64,000 bases of DNA from Pelobates cultripes (Eukaryota; Chordata; Amphibia; Anura; Pelobatidae), in the NCBI GenBank assembly GCA_933207985.1, contig OW240920.1, forward strand, positions 130,529,145 to 130,593,144. The letters run 5' to 3'. The position numbers and the translations under genes were made by a program. The notes beneath the pieces were generated by a model, which ran no database searches, was not told the DNA's origin, and saw nothing but the letters and a program-made list of their open reading frames with translations. Positions 21,684 through 31,622 of this stretch are shown here, piece after piece. How positions within the stretch are numbered: the stretch's first letter is position 1; each line of letters opens with the position of its first letter.

Positions 21684-22987
21684 GGGAATGTTGTGGGTTA
21701 GCTGTGTATTTGTTGTGTGTGTGTATATGGGAATGTTGTGGGTTAGCTGTGTATTTGTTGTGTGTGTGTGTATATGGGGTAGCTGTGTATTTGTTGTGTG
21801 TGTGTATATGGGAATGTTGTGTGGAGTGTGTGTGTGTGTGTGTATGGGAATGTTGTGGGGTAGCTGTGTATTTGTTGTGTGTGTGTGTGTATATGGGGTA
21901 GCTGTGTATTTGCTGTGTGTGTGTATATGGGAATGTTGTGGGTTAGCTGTGTATTTGTTGTGTGTGTGTGTATATGGGAATGTTGTGTGGAGTGTGTGTG
22001 TGTGTGTATGGGAATGTTGTGGGGTAGCTGTGTATTTGTTGTGTGTGTGTGTGTATATGGGAATGTTGTGTGGAGTGTGTGTGTTGTGTGTGTATATGGG
22101 AATGTTGTGGGGTAGCTGTGTATTTGTTGTGTGTGTGTATATGGGGTAGCTGTGTATTTGTTGTGTGTGTGTATATGGGAATGTTGTGTGGAGTGTGTGT
22201 GTTGTGTGTGTATATGGGAATGTTGTGTGGAGTGTGTGTGTTGTGTGTGTATATGGGAATGTTGTGGGGTAGCTGTGTATTTGTTGTGTGTGTGTGTATA
22301 TGGGGTAGCTGTGTATTTGCTGTATGTGTGTATATGGGAATGTTGTGTGGAGTGTGTGTGTTGTGTGTGTATATGGGAATGTTGTGGGGTAGCTGTGTAT
22401 TTGTTGTGTGTGTGTATATGGGGTAGCTGTGTATTTGTTGTGTGTGTGTATATGGGAATGTTGTGGGTTAGCTGTGTATTTGTTGTGTGTGTATATGGGA
22501 ATGTTGTGGGTTAGCTGTGTATTTGTTGTGTCTGTGTATATGGGGTAGCTGTGTATTTGTTGTGTGTGTGTATATGGGAATGTTGTGTGGAGTGTGTGTG
22601 TTGTGTGTGTATATGGGAATGTTGTGGGTTAGCTGTGTATTTGTTGTGTGTGTATATGGGAATGTTGTGGGTTAGCTGTGTATTTGTTGTGTGTGTGTAT
22701 ATGGGAATGTTGTGTGGAGTGTGTGTGTGTGTGTATGGGAATGTTGTGGGGTAGCTGTGTATTTGTTGTGTGTGTGTATATGGGGTAGCTGTGTATTTGT
22801 TGTGTGTGTGTATATGGGAATGTTGTGTGGAGTGTATTTGTTGTGTGTGTGTATATGGGAATGTTGTGGGTTAGCTGTGTAGTTGTTGTGTGTGTGTGTA
22901 TGGGAATGTTGTGGGGTAGCTGTGTAGTTGTTGTGTGTGTGTGTGTGTGTGTGTGTGTATGGGAATGTTGTGGGGTAGCTGTGTATT
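21621..22987. repeat. GT-rich minisatellite/VNTR, about 1.37 kb
   Basis: Starts with (TG)n to about 21664 and (TA)n to about 21682. It continues as many imperfect 30-60-bp units built from TATATGGGAATGTTGTG, GGGTAGCTGTGTATTTG and TTGTGTGTGTG. The units occur in mixed higher-order order. All plus-strand frames stay open for long stretches only because of composition, so the apparent ORFs are not genes. It lies upstream of the putative rhog promoter. Confidence 0.95.
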
Positions 22988-23059
22988 TCTGTGGATGGGG
23001 AGGCTGTATGTGTCAGGGTTGTGTGTATTTTGTATGTGAGAAGGCTGTATGTTGGGGGA

Positions 23060-23365
23060 TGCATACCTCCCAAGCGTCCCTATTTAGGGGAGACAGTCCT
23101 TATTGTGGGCCGAAATCCCTCTGTCCCTCTTTTGTATCATAATGTCCCTCTTTTGCAGTAGCTCAATATTGTTGCTGTGTCTGAGTGTATAACAGAGCTC
23201 CACAGCAATAATAAAATACAATAAATGTGTTTAGCAATAAGTCTGCGTGAATTACATATAATGTTCTTCTAAAATACAATTTAGTTGCATAAAGTGTTTT
23301 CAATAAGTCACCGAAAATTTCTTGGCACAGCCCCGCCCCTAGTCACACCCCTAATATTAAAGTAT
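23060..23365. repeat. dispersed repeat, CCTCCCAAG(C/T)GTCCC family
   Basis: Begins ATACCTCCCAAGCGTCCCTA and carries CCCTCTGTCCCTCTTTTG-type segments. The same start occurs inverted at about 63400-63448 (GGGACACTTGGGAGGTATGG). Class unknown. Confidence 0.55.
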
Positions 23366-23636
23366 CCCTCTTTGTCCATTTGAAATGTTGCGAGGTTGGG
23401 TAGTGTATGGAGAAACTGTATGTGGGAATATTTTTTTTGTGTTTGCGCGTTGCATTTTGTGTGGACGGGGGGGTTGCGTATGTGGATTGGAAGGCTGTTT
23501 GTGGGAGGTGCAAATGTTTTATTCAAGGGGATATTGAGTGTGTTCTCTAATATTTTTTGCCCCCTCCTCCTTACCTTTGCCAGGGGACTCAGTGAATATC
23601 TCTACCTCTTCTTTCATCTTGTGAACAGTTAGGTAA

Positions 23637-24993
23637 ATGGACACTATAGGCACCCAGGCTACTTCATCTCATTGAAGTAGTTTGGATGCAGTGTCCCTGT
23701 CCCCTTAACCATGCAGCTGAAAACATTGCTGTTTTTGAGAAACTGCAGTGTTTTTTATTTTAATTCTTTATTTTAATTGTGCATAGGTTAAACAAGCAGG
23801 TTTGCACTGCCACAACAGCTGATGCAAACTGAGCAACCGGCATAGTATAACGTTGGTGTGGCTATGAAAACATTGCACATTTTATTTATAAGAATTTATA
23901 GACTAAAATCCTTAATCTGAATGGGGGAGATATATCTCACTAAGCGTACATATAAATTATACATAAAACCAAGCTAAGCATAGCATCAGGGTGAGACACT
24001 GCACGAACTTAGCATCTCAATATGGCCTGGAGAGGGTGAGTGGTAGGCTATCAGTCTAGGTGGTACAAGAGAACCCTAGCCAAGTCAGCTAAGCTAAGCT
24101 CTTGCTATTGTGACCTGATAATAACAGAACATTAGCCTCTGTTCCTTCTTTTGTGTTGTTGGTGTTAAAGATAAGCTAATGGGTAAGTACATGCATGATA
24201 GGCCCGTCTGTGTGAGTAAGTGGTCTCAACGTTTATTCTAAGTTATTGGCTATTTTATGTATTTCTTGTGCCCAGATGCCCTGGGTTTAAAGAGACATCA
24301 TAGGACAATAACAGGGTTAACAGAGGCATCGTGTCACACAGTACAGTGTCAGAGGTAAACGATTGGGGCCAGAGCTGTTGCGTTTATATAAGGTTTTATC
24401 TATATGCTGGAGTAGGTAGGTAGGTAGCTGCATGCCCTCTGATTAGGGATGGGTTTATCTCCCTGGAAAGAATTTAGGGACCTGGGATTATGTCCTGTGC
24501 CGAACTGCCGGTGTCTCAGCCTGCAGAAACGCTGAGTGGCTATAACTTGGATACCATGAGGGTAAATGGTGGTCGGTAGTATATAGGGGGATTACAAGCC
24601 TGCCATCAAGGTAATTAAGAGAGGGTGATATACTGCCATGATTGCCCTTACAGTTGTGTGTGTGGGGGTGGTGTGTGTGTGGGGGGGTAGTTGCAGTAGT
24701 GGGGAATGTATTGCTGTCTTGCTATAAAGGCATTGTAACAAATAAAATGAACTCAGAACAGTGAAACTGCAATGTTTTAATTGCAAGATTAAGACTGCTT
24801 ATAGTGACTGTCTACTATTCAATGCTTTTCTATGGGGAAGGCCTAATGCATCATTAGGTTCCCCCTCATGATGACATCAGAGGAGACAGAGCCATCGCCG
24901 AGGGACTTGGATTGAAATGGGGGGAAGGAGAAGAGAGACACTATAGTGTTACAAATATTGCTTTGTATTCCTAATACTACAGTATTCCTTTAA
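23637..24993. mobile_element. T2-type MITE interrupted by a retroposon
   Basis: Left part begins about GGACACTATAGGCACCCAGG. The right part ends with ACTACAGTATTCCTTTAA at 24993. The two MITE halves are separated by a 1.0-kb insertion at 23755-24762. Confidence 0.6.
23755..24762 (-). mobile_element. 5'-truncated retroposon with 16-bp target duplication
   Basis: A T-rich left edge (TTATTTTAATTCTTTATTTT) is the A-rich tail of a minus-strand element. Flanking 16-mers GAAACTGCAGTGTTTT (23739-23754) and GAAACTGCAATGTTTT (24763-24778) differ at one base and are a target-site duplication of LINE-type length. No ORF domain is seen, so it is a 3' UTR fragment of a LINE or an LINE-mobilised transcript. 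Confidence 0.7.
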
Positions 24994-25080
24994 AGATAAA
25001 TGAGGTTGGAGTCTGTAATTATCACTACCCTTTCTTTCCCACAGTGTGTCGACAGTGTGAGCTACCTGGTTCCAAAGATG

Positions 25081-25598
25081 AAAAGGATACTATAGTCACC
25101 AAAACAACTTTAGTTTAATGAAGCAGTTTTGGCATATAGATCATGCACCTGCAGTCTTACTGCTCAATTCTCTCCCATTTAGGAGTTTAATAAATTTGTT
25201 TATGTAGCCCTAGTCACACCTCCCTGCATGTGACTTACACAGCCATCCTACACACTTCCTATAAAGAGACACCTAATGTTTGTACTTCCTTCATTCCATA
25301 TTCTGTTTAATTTAGGATTTCTTATCTCCTGCTCTGTTAATAGCTTGCTAGACCTTGCAGAAGCCTCCTGTATTTTAAGGTGAGTTAACCTCTGATTGAA
25401 AATGAAACCATTTTGTTTTCTTGCAGTCTGTGTCAGTCACAGCCAGGGGAGGTGTTGCTAGAGCTGCATAAACATATACAAAAGTGATTCAACGCCTAAA
25501 TGGCAGATAATTGAGCAGTGAGACTTCAGAGGCATGATCTATACACCAAAACTGCTTAATGAAGCTAAAGTTGTTTTAGTGACCATCGTATCCCTTAA
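25081..25598. mobile_element. MITE, TGAAGCAGTTTTGG family, copy 2
   Basis: Left end GGATACTATAGTCACCAAAA, right end AGTGACCATCGTATCCCTTAA. Inside are inverted segments AATGAAGCAGTTTTGG and ACCAAAACTGCTTAATG. Same family as 18350 and 53441. Confidence 0.75.
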
Positions 25599-26611
25599 CA
25601 TGTTTCCCTTTCAAGAGATGCTTTCAAAGTGTTGCCTAGGTACAGTGAACTCACAAGGCCTTAATGTAGGGCAAAAACCACATCTATATATACACAAAAA
25701 TGGGAAGGGGTCTAAATTTTTACACATATATTTCGAATCAATATCACAATTAAGCAAAATACCCTAAAATATGTTTATTCTAATTTTGCACATAACCAAT
25801 ATGCTGTCACCTGAGACAATTACAAAGCCAATATTTAATTTTACCTATCTATCTTTAACAAATAGGTGATTGTGAGGCCTGAAAAGATTTTTAAAATGTA
25901 TCTCTGTATCTCTTTTCTCTGGAACTGGGGGCCTCCATGTTAGCACCATACAAATCCTCGTAATAAGCTGTGTCTTAGGCATCTGGCAGTCAGCATAAAG
26001 AGAAGGAATTGAAATTAAACAATGATTCCATATTGTTTATCAGCAATGCATGCCTTCGCTGTGCCTGGACTGATCTGGTTTCTGATGTCAATACAGATTT
26101 AAAGGAACATGAAGCATCAAAAGTTATAGGCGATTTTCATTGTTTTATTTACGAGTGTAATTTACAATGAAGTGACAGACAGTCCAGTCCCCTTTTAATT
26201 TTAGACAGTTTTTTCAGATTTGCATGCTAATTGAGTATCATTAATAACATTGAAAGAATACAAATCAGACTTTATACTTTATATGTTTTTGAAAGAGTGG
26301 GCAATCCGATGAACACATGTATGTGGTTGTAAAATGTAATCTTTTAATCCCGCTGTACTGGTGACAATATTTGCAATTGTAAAACTTTTTTTAATTAAAT
26401 GGTCGCTCTACGCACCAGAACCCCTATAACATAATTTTAATGTTTTTCAGCCTTCTGTGGGAGCAGGGCCATAATTTTGTACCCATGTTCTAAAGCATGC
26501 ACAACCTACAATGTATGTACTATTTCTATATTATTTAATTAGCTCCACTTTATTTATTTTTTTGTTCATCTGGTTAGCTACGGCTATAGAAGTTCTCTAA
26601 AAACTGAAGAC
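25599..26611. other. no confident feature
   Basis: AT-rich intergenic DNA. A lone TTAAAGGAACAT at about 26100 could be a MITE left end with no matching right end found. Confidence 0.35.
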
Positions 26612-26655
26612 TAGTGATGTCCCGAACGGTTCGCGAACCGTTCGGGACATCACTA
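26612..26655. mobile_element. 44-bp fully palindromic hAT-like micro-element
   Basis: Every base pairs: the left half TAGTGATGTCCCGAACGGTT then CG is the exact reverse complement of the right half. It is flanked on both sides by the perfect 8-mer CTGAAGAC (26604-26611 and 26656-26663), the target-duplication length of the hAT superfamily. It therefore looks like two terminal inverted repeats joined with nothing between. Confidence 0.8.
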
Positions 26656-26663
26656 CTGAAGAC

Positions 26664-27359
26664 TGGTGATTTATTGCCGTTCTGAAGATAGCTTTATCAT
26701 CCACCCCCTGGCCATCACATGCAATTGGGCAACATTGAAGCCATTTAAAGCCATAAACCTTAGCGGTCAGTCAGACTCACCCACAAGGATAGATGAACAG
26801 AGAGGATATTTAGTTTTAAAAAAGTGAAATTGTAAACTTTGAGGTTATTTTTTTGTTGTTGTTTTTTAACACAATTACCTGTTTTTTTGTGCAAATATTT
26901 AAAGGGTCACTTTAAATATTTAAATAGCACAGAATATAAATCATATTTCAAAGAGAAGAAAATAAATTAGAGAAGGAAGGATAATACTCATCTCAAAATC
27001 AGTACAGATTTTAAGGGATATCTAATAAAAGAATATCGTACCTCATTCCACGGAAAAGCCTCCAATACAAAATAATACAAGATTGCACAATAAAGCCATA
27101 AAGGCCAGATTAGTATAACAAATTTGAGCGTGTTGATCAGTGATACACCTCTTGTAAATAGTTAGTTATTCTTTAATCTCCTGGTTTAACATTTTTCACT
27201 CCTACAGTAGCCAGAGTGCAAGTGAAAATTCAGCCCCGTTGAGTCATGGACCTTCCAGGCTTGCAGTGGCTAGTAACTCTTATGCTTGTCTAGTAGCATA
27301 GGGCTTGAAATTATGAGCCCTATTTATATTTAACATTTAATCCCCTTTTGAAGGCATAT
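26664..27359. other. no gene; AT palindrome
   Basis: Contains a 12-bp perfect stem around 26895-26921 (AAATATTTAAAG, GGTCA, CTTTAAATATTT). Otherwise unannotatable. Confidence 0.4.
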
Positions 27360-27392
27360 TTAAAGGGATACTCCAGTCGAGTGTTCCTTTAA
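27360..27392. mobile_element. 33-bp T2-like micro-element
   Basis: TTAAAGGGATACTC, then a 5-nt spacer, then GAGTGTTCCTTTAA. It consists only of the two T2-type termini (14 bp, 2 mismatches) bounded by TTAA. Confidence 0.6.
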
Positions 27393-28756
27393 TTTGCACA
27401 GTGATTTTTTTAATTATAATTTTTTACTTCATTTTTGCTGATAATCTCTTTGCAGCATTGGAAATTAGCACCGATTGCTTATGGCATCTTTTAAAAAAAC
27501 AAAATGTACCTGTATCCAGGAGAGGCATACATAAAGGTTCTGTCTCTGCGGGAAGCCCTGAAAAACTGGATTGCAGTGTCTTTTCCATATAGAAGAAAAC
27601 ATGCCTTGATTCAACGATAAAGATAACTAATTAAATACCTTTATTCTAGAATGAATGACAAAAGCTGATAGGGGAAGCTACGCCTTTTGTCAACTCGTGT
27701 CAAACTCGGATTTGCCTGTAAGACAAAGTAGTCTCTACCTTTTCTTAATATAGCTTTTAAATACGGTGGAGTTTCAGGGAAATTCCAATGCAGTCAGTTA
27801 TAAGTATTTCTTAAAAAATGTATCTTTACAGACTACTTGGATGTGACAAAGCCACTATAATAGAATGTTCACAGAATTTTATGGACAGTTTCTTTATTCA
27901 ATATTTCTTTTAAATATAACACTGTCTGTTTGGATGTACATTTTATATCACGTGTGATCATTACCTAAAACAAATCCAAATGACTGACAGCTGGCTTTAT
28001 TTAACCACACAGTCCTTTCAATTCAATTCAAAACAGCAATTATAATAATCATTTTACGTGACTTGCTAATGGGACACTTGCAGCGTTATAACGTATGTAA
28101 CAATGTCCCATAAGGGGCCCAGCACCTGTACTTATTTATTATGGCAGGAGGAATTCCGTGGAGTTTTAGCGCTCACCCCTGTGTCTAGATGGAGCCTGTG
28201 ATAGGAACTTGTATACTATTTTAGTCTTTCCCATGCACACACATAGGACCCTTGCAGAAATCTGCTGTGATACCTCCATTCGGTCCTTGCCGCATCTTTC
28301 CTCATCACTCAGCCGAACTTCCTCTGTTTGATGCCGAATCCTGTCATTCGGCCGCAGCTGAACACAGGCATGCGCAATAGGGGCGCGCACTATTGCATCA
28401 TTATGATAAGCATGATTTCATCCTAAATTTAATGTGACAGCAGCCCAGATCACTTGTGGGCTTAAAACACATATTTATATAATTACCCTAACTGTCCTAA
28501 TGATTTTTCAACCAGTCGTCACACACTTATGCCTATTTAAGCCCTTCTCTGACATCACTTCCTTGCCGTGTCATAGTCTTAGTAACCCGAGAGTGCGTTC
28601 CTATGTTCTCTGTATTTCTGGTAACTGACTGGCTTTGTTTAATAGTTTATTTTGTGCTCTGGCATCACTAACCCATTGCTTTGTTATACATGTATATCCA
28701 TATGTCTCCAGCCCTTACCTAGGCCTGTCTAAGCCTTTTATCTAAATAATAAATAA
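27393..28756. other. no confident feature
   Basis: Intergenic. Short ORFs are without recognisable domains. The stretch 28250-28395 is relatively CpG-richer (CATTCGGCCGCAGCTG, GGGGCGCGC) but no exon is evident. Confidence 0.35.
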
Positions 28757-29310
28757 TTAAAGGGACACTATAGTCACCAGAACTACAGCTTATTGAATTT
28801 GTTCTGGTGAGTAGAATCATTACCTTCAGGCTTTTTGCTGTAAACACTGTCTTTTCAGAGAAAATGCAGTGTTTACATTACAGCCTAGTGATAACTTCAC
28901 TGGCCACTCCTCAGATGGCTGTTACAGATCCTTCCTGGTTCATGGCTGCCTAAAATGTATCCAAACATTCAGTGTCTCCTCCCTCTGCATGCAGACACTG
29001 AACTTTCCTCATAGAGATGCATTGATTAAATTAATCTATATGAGGAGATGCTGATTGGCCAGGGCTGTGTTTGAATCATGCTGGCTCTTCCCCGATCTGC
29101 CTCTTTGTCAGTCTCAGCCAATCCTATGGGGAAGCATTGTGATTGGACCAGGCCACCATTCTGATGATGTCAGCAGACTGCTTGTTTTTCTGAGACAAAA
29201 AGCATGCAGAGTTACAGCTTCAGACAGATTTTGCTATATTTATGGAGGCATGAGGGGAACAGGGGGGCTAGATGGTGGTTTTAACACTATAGGGTCAGGA
29301 ATACATGTTT
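28757..29310. mobile_element. T2-type MITE, 3'-truncated (copy A beside Ngaro)
   Basis: Begins TTAAAGGGACACTATAGTCA after TTAA at 28757. It matches the intact copy at 44269-44857 but stops after GGAATACATGTTT, where a 74-bp segment shared with 36133-36206 is joined. Positions 28922-29310 are nearly identical to 35482-35883. Confidence 0.85.
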
Positions 29311-29380
29311 ATTGAGACAGGATGCCTGCCTCATTTACCCATATGATTGTAAACAAAGTTATATTGTTACTACGTGTCAT
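29307..29380. repeat. 74-bp host segment duplicated at 36133-36206
   Basis: Starts GTTTATTGAGACAGGATGCC and ends TTACTACGTGTCAT. It is identical by eye to 36133-36206. With the MITE piece it forms the left flank duplicated around the Ngaro element. Confidence 0.9.
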
Positions 29381-29652
29381 GACATGCGCATAGTCGTCTT
29401 TTTGGCCTATTCCTGTTATAAACCAATTATAACCTTTAATAATCACAGACACATGAATGAATTGGCAAAATATTCCACGGCTTTATTAAATATATATAAA
29501 TAATAAAATATAAATTTAAAAGGTCATTGTCAACAACGCTTGAAAAGACATCCCCCCAATTAACATAACTAAATACCCAGACAATGACCTCCAACATATT
29601 TACAGAATACATCCAACTAACAGTATAACATAGCATAAATACCATAAACCTT

Positions 29653-29842
29653 AACATAGCCACCCAGGGCCTCCATTTCCAATTGTAGGGGCATACCAAG
29701 ACACCCCTACGCCATTATCATAGCCACCAAGGGCATCCCTTTCCACTGTAGGGGCATACCAAGACACCCCTACACCATTATCCCAGCCACCAAGGGCATC
29801 CATTTCCAGTGTAGGGGCATACCGAGACACCCCTACACCCCC
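29653..29842. repeat. 63-bp tandem repeats near Ngaro 3' end
   Basis: Two full units (29701-29763 and 29764-29826) plus partial units on each side. The unit starts ACACCCCTACGCCATTATCA and ends TAGGGGCATACCAAG. ACACCCCTAC and GTAGGGG within each unit are partly inverse, so each can fold. Probably part of the element's terminal repeat system. Confidence 0.8.
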
Positions 29843-29983
29843 AGGTTCGTAGCTACCGCCGAGCTCGAACCTACCACCAAATCTAAAGGTAAGTATTCCT
29901 CCTGACCTATCCCACTTACCAAAAACCGACCTACCCCCAATTAACCTAATCCATCCCCCGCCACAGCACAGAGCTTGACCACC

Positions 29984-30576
29984 TCAAGCCTCCTGTGCGC
30001 CCCCACCCCGAATAAACAGGGCCTGTCTAAGACCGTCCTGAAAGCCTAAGTTAAGGAAATCCAAACCCACCTCCGATAAATGAACTCCATCATGCCTGAA
30101 GTATCCTGGTAACATATCCTCTAGTTCCCTGTGCCTCACTACTACCCCCCCAGACCTTTTAATAAAAGTTGCCAACAACTTGTTGAACTTGCGTCTATAT
30201 CTCGCCATAGCTGCGAAATCCCGCGCATGACGCCACCGGAAACGCGGTACCGTTTCCGACCAAACAATAACCACCCCGGGAAGCAAGGACCTCAACTTAT
30301 CCACTTCCCTCTTTATCCCACGAACTAATTCCCTTTGCGGCACCAGACCAAAATCATTCCCCCCTGTGTGGAACAATATGAAATCGGGGACTTCCCCTTG
30401 ACCTATCTTCCGAAATAACTCCAAACACGTATCTCTCCAACCGAAACCCCGAAAACCAAACCAGAACAACCGTAACACATCAGAAGGAAAGCCGAGCTGC
30501 GTGCCTTCTCTCCGAACTGCAGCTCTCCGTTCTGCCCAGTAGACATATGAATGGCCTACTATCCATGCAACTCCAC
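29984..30576 (-). CDS. Ngaro SGNH-type hydrolase, 3' exon
   Basis: The frame is open on the minus strand from about 30574 to TGA at 29984 (about 197 codons). All SGNH blocks are present: WIVGHSYVYW with the nucleophilic Ser near 30555; FILFHTGGNDFG with the GGND box; and YFRHDGVHLSEVG holding the catalytic Asp/His pair. The family hydrolyses esters or acyl groups. In Ngaro its role is unknown. No ATG precedes the Ser block. Instead a splice-acceptor-like sequence (TTCTTTTATTTCAG) ends exactly at 30577, so the protein probably starts in an upstream spliced exon, which I did not find. No disabling mutation is seen in this part. Confidence 0.8.
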
Positions 30577-30642
30577 CTGAAATAAAAGAAATAACTCATA
30601 ACCACAAGACCACCGTAATTGTACCCCATAACATAAATTTGT

Positions 30643-31622
30643 TTACATTAAAAGATCAGGCCGGACATAGGAACGGAACCTGATCGATTCCCATCTCCCA
30701 ATCTTTTTAACTAACTCATCCCCTAGGCCTAACCTCACCGCCTCTGTGGCAGCCCCGATCCTGAAGGAGTGGGTGCCAAACTGCGTGGGATCCAGGCCCA
30801 GGCGTTCCAAGCCCAACTTAAAGACCCTGTTGAACTGGAATTTCGACAACGCCGACCCGTCCGCATTGCGAAAAAAAAAAAGGAACCCTGCCCCTTCGGA
30901 CGGAGCTCCCCATATCGCCGAGCACTGCCCACCGGGCAAGCCTCCACCTGAGGTATTGAAAATAGTTTTATCGTACGACCTCTCCCAAAGACATCCGTCT
31001 TCGAGCGCCGTAGTCGAATAGCTACCTGTTCCACCCCTACGTCCACGTCCGCGAACTGGAGACCACCTGGTCTAAGCCTGTTGCTACTTACAATCTCACT
31101 CACCCGAAAAGCCCCGAAAAACGCCCACACAAACGCCACCTTAAATAGCAAGACCTCGAACAAAGAGAAACATAAACCCGGCAGGGTACCCAATAGTTGT
31201 TGAAGCAACCTAAAAGACACCGGCCTCCTAGTGTCAGGTGATAACTTCCCTTTGCGGTAACCCTTCACTGCCTGCCGCACCATAAAGGATTTTGTCGAAT
31301 CTTCCCACCCACGAAGCTTGAAGAGGAACGCCAATGCTGCCAGGTTCCGGCCGACCACTGCCGGAGAAGCCCCCGCTGCGAACAGCCTGCAAAGAAACCA
31401 TAATAGCGTATCGAGACGTACCTTTGCGGATACCACGTCCCCCGTACAGCCTAATGCTTCGTCCCACCTTTCCCATACTTTACTATACGCCGCCAACGTG
31501 CCCGGAGCCAACGAATCCATTATCAGTCTTCCAAGCAGGAGGTCCCGAGACGCCACATGTGATCCGGACATGGCAGACCCTCCCTTTGTGCGTTCGGAGC
31601 CTCCACCCGAAATTTTTCCCAC
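30643..31622 (-). pseudogene. Ngaro tyrosine recombinase, frameshifted
   Basis: The N-terminal part runs from ATG at 31622 and includes LRRSKTDVFGRGRTIKL and GAFRVSEI with the first catalytic Arg (about residue 173). At an 11-base homopolymer (A at 30871-30881 on the plus strand) the reading shifts. The conserved end continues in the next frame to TAG or TAA at 30643: GTHSFRIGAATEA (the HxxR box), then GRWESIRFRSYVRP with the nucleophile Tyr, then DLLM. The enzyme would cut and join circular cDNA into the genome. The catalytic residues R, H, R and Y are all visible but split over two frames, so the product is probably truncated unless slippage at the run restores it. Confidence 0.85.

Noticed and set aside
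21574..23142. Many overlapping plus-strand ORFs up to 191 codons rich in Cys, Val, Tyr and Gly, and a Thr/His-rich minus-strand ORF
   Set aside because: They arise from a GT-rich tandem array that lacks stop codons by composition. No domain, splice or promoter evidence.
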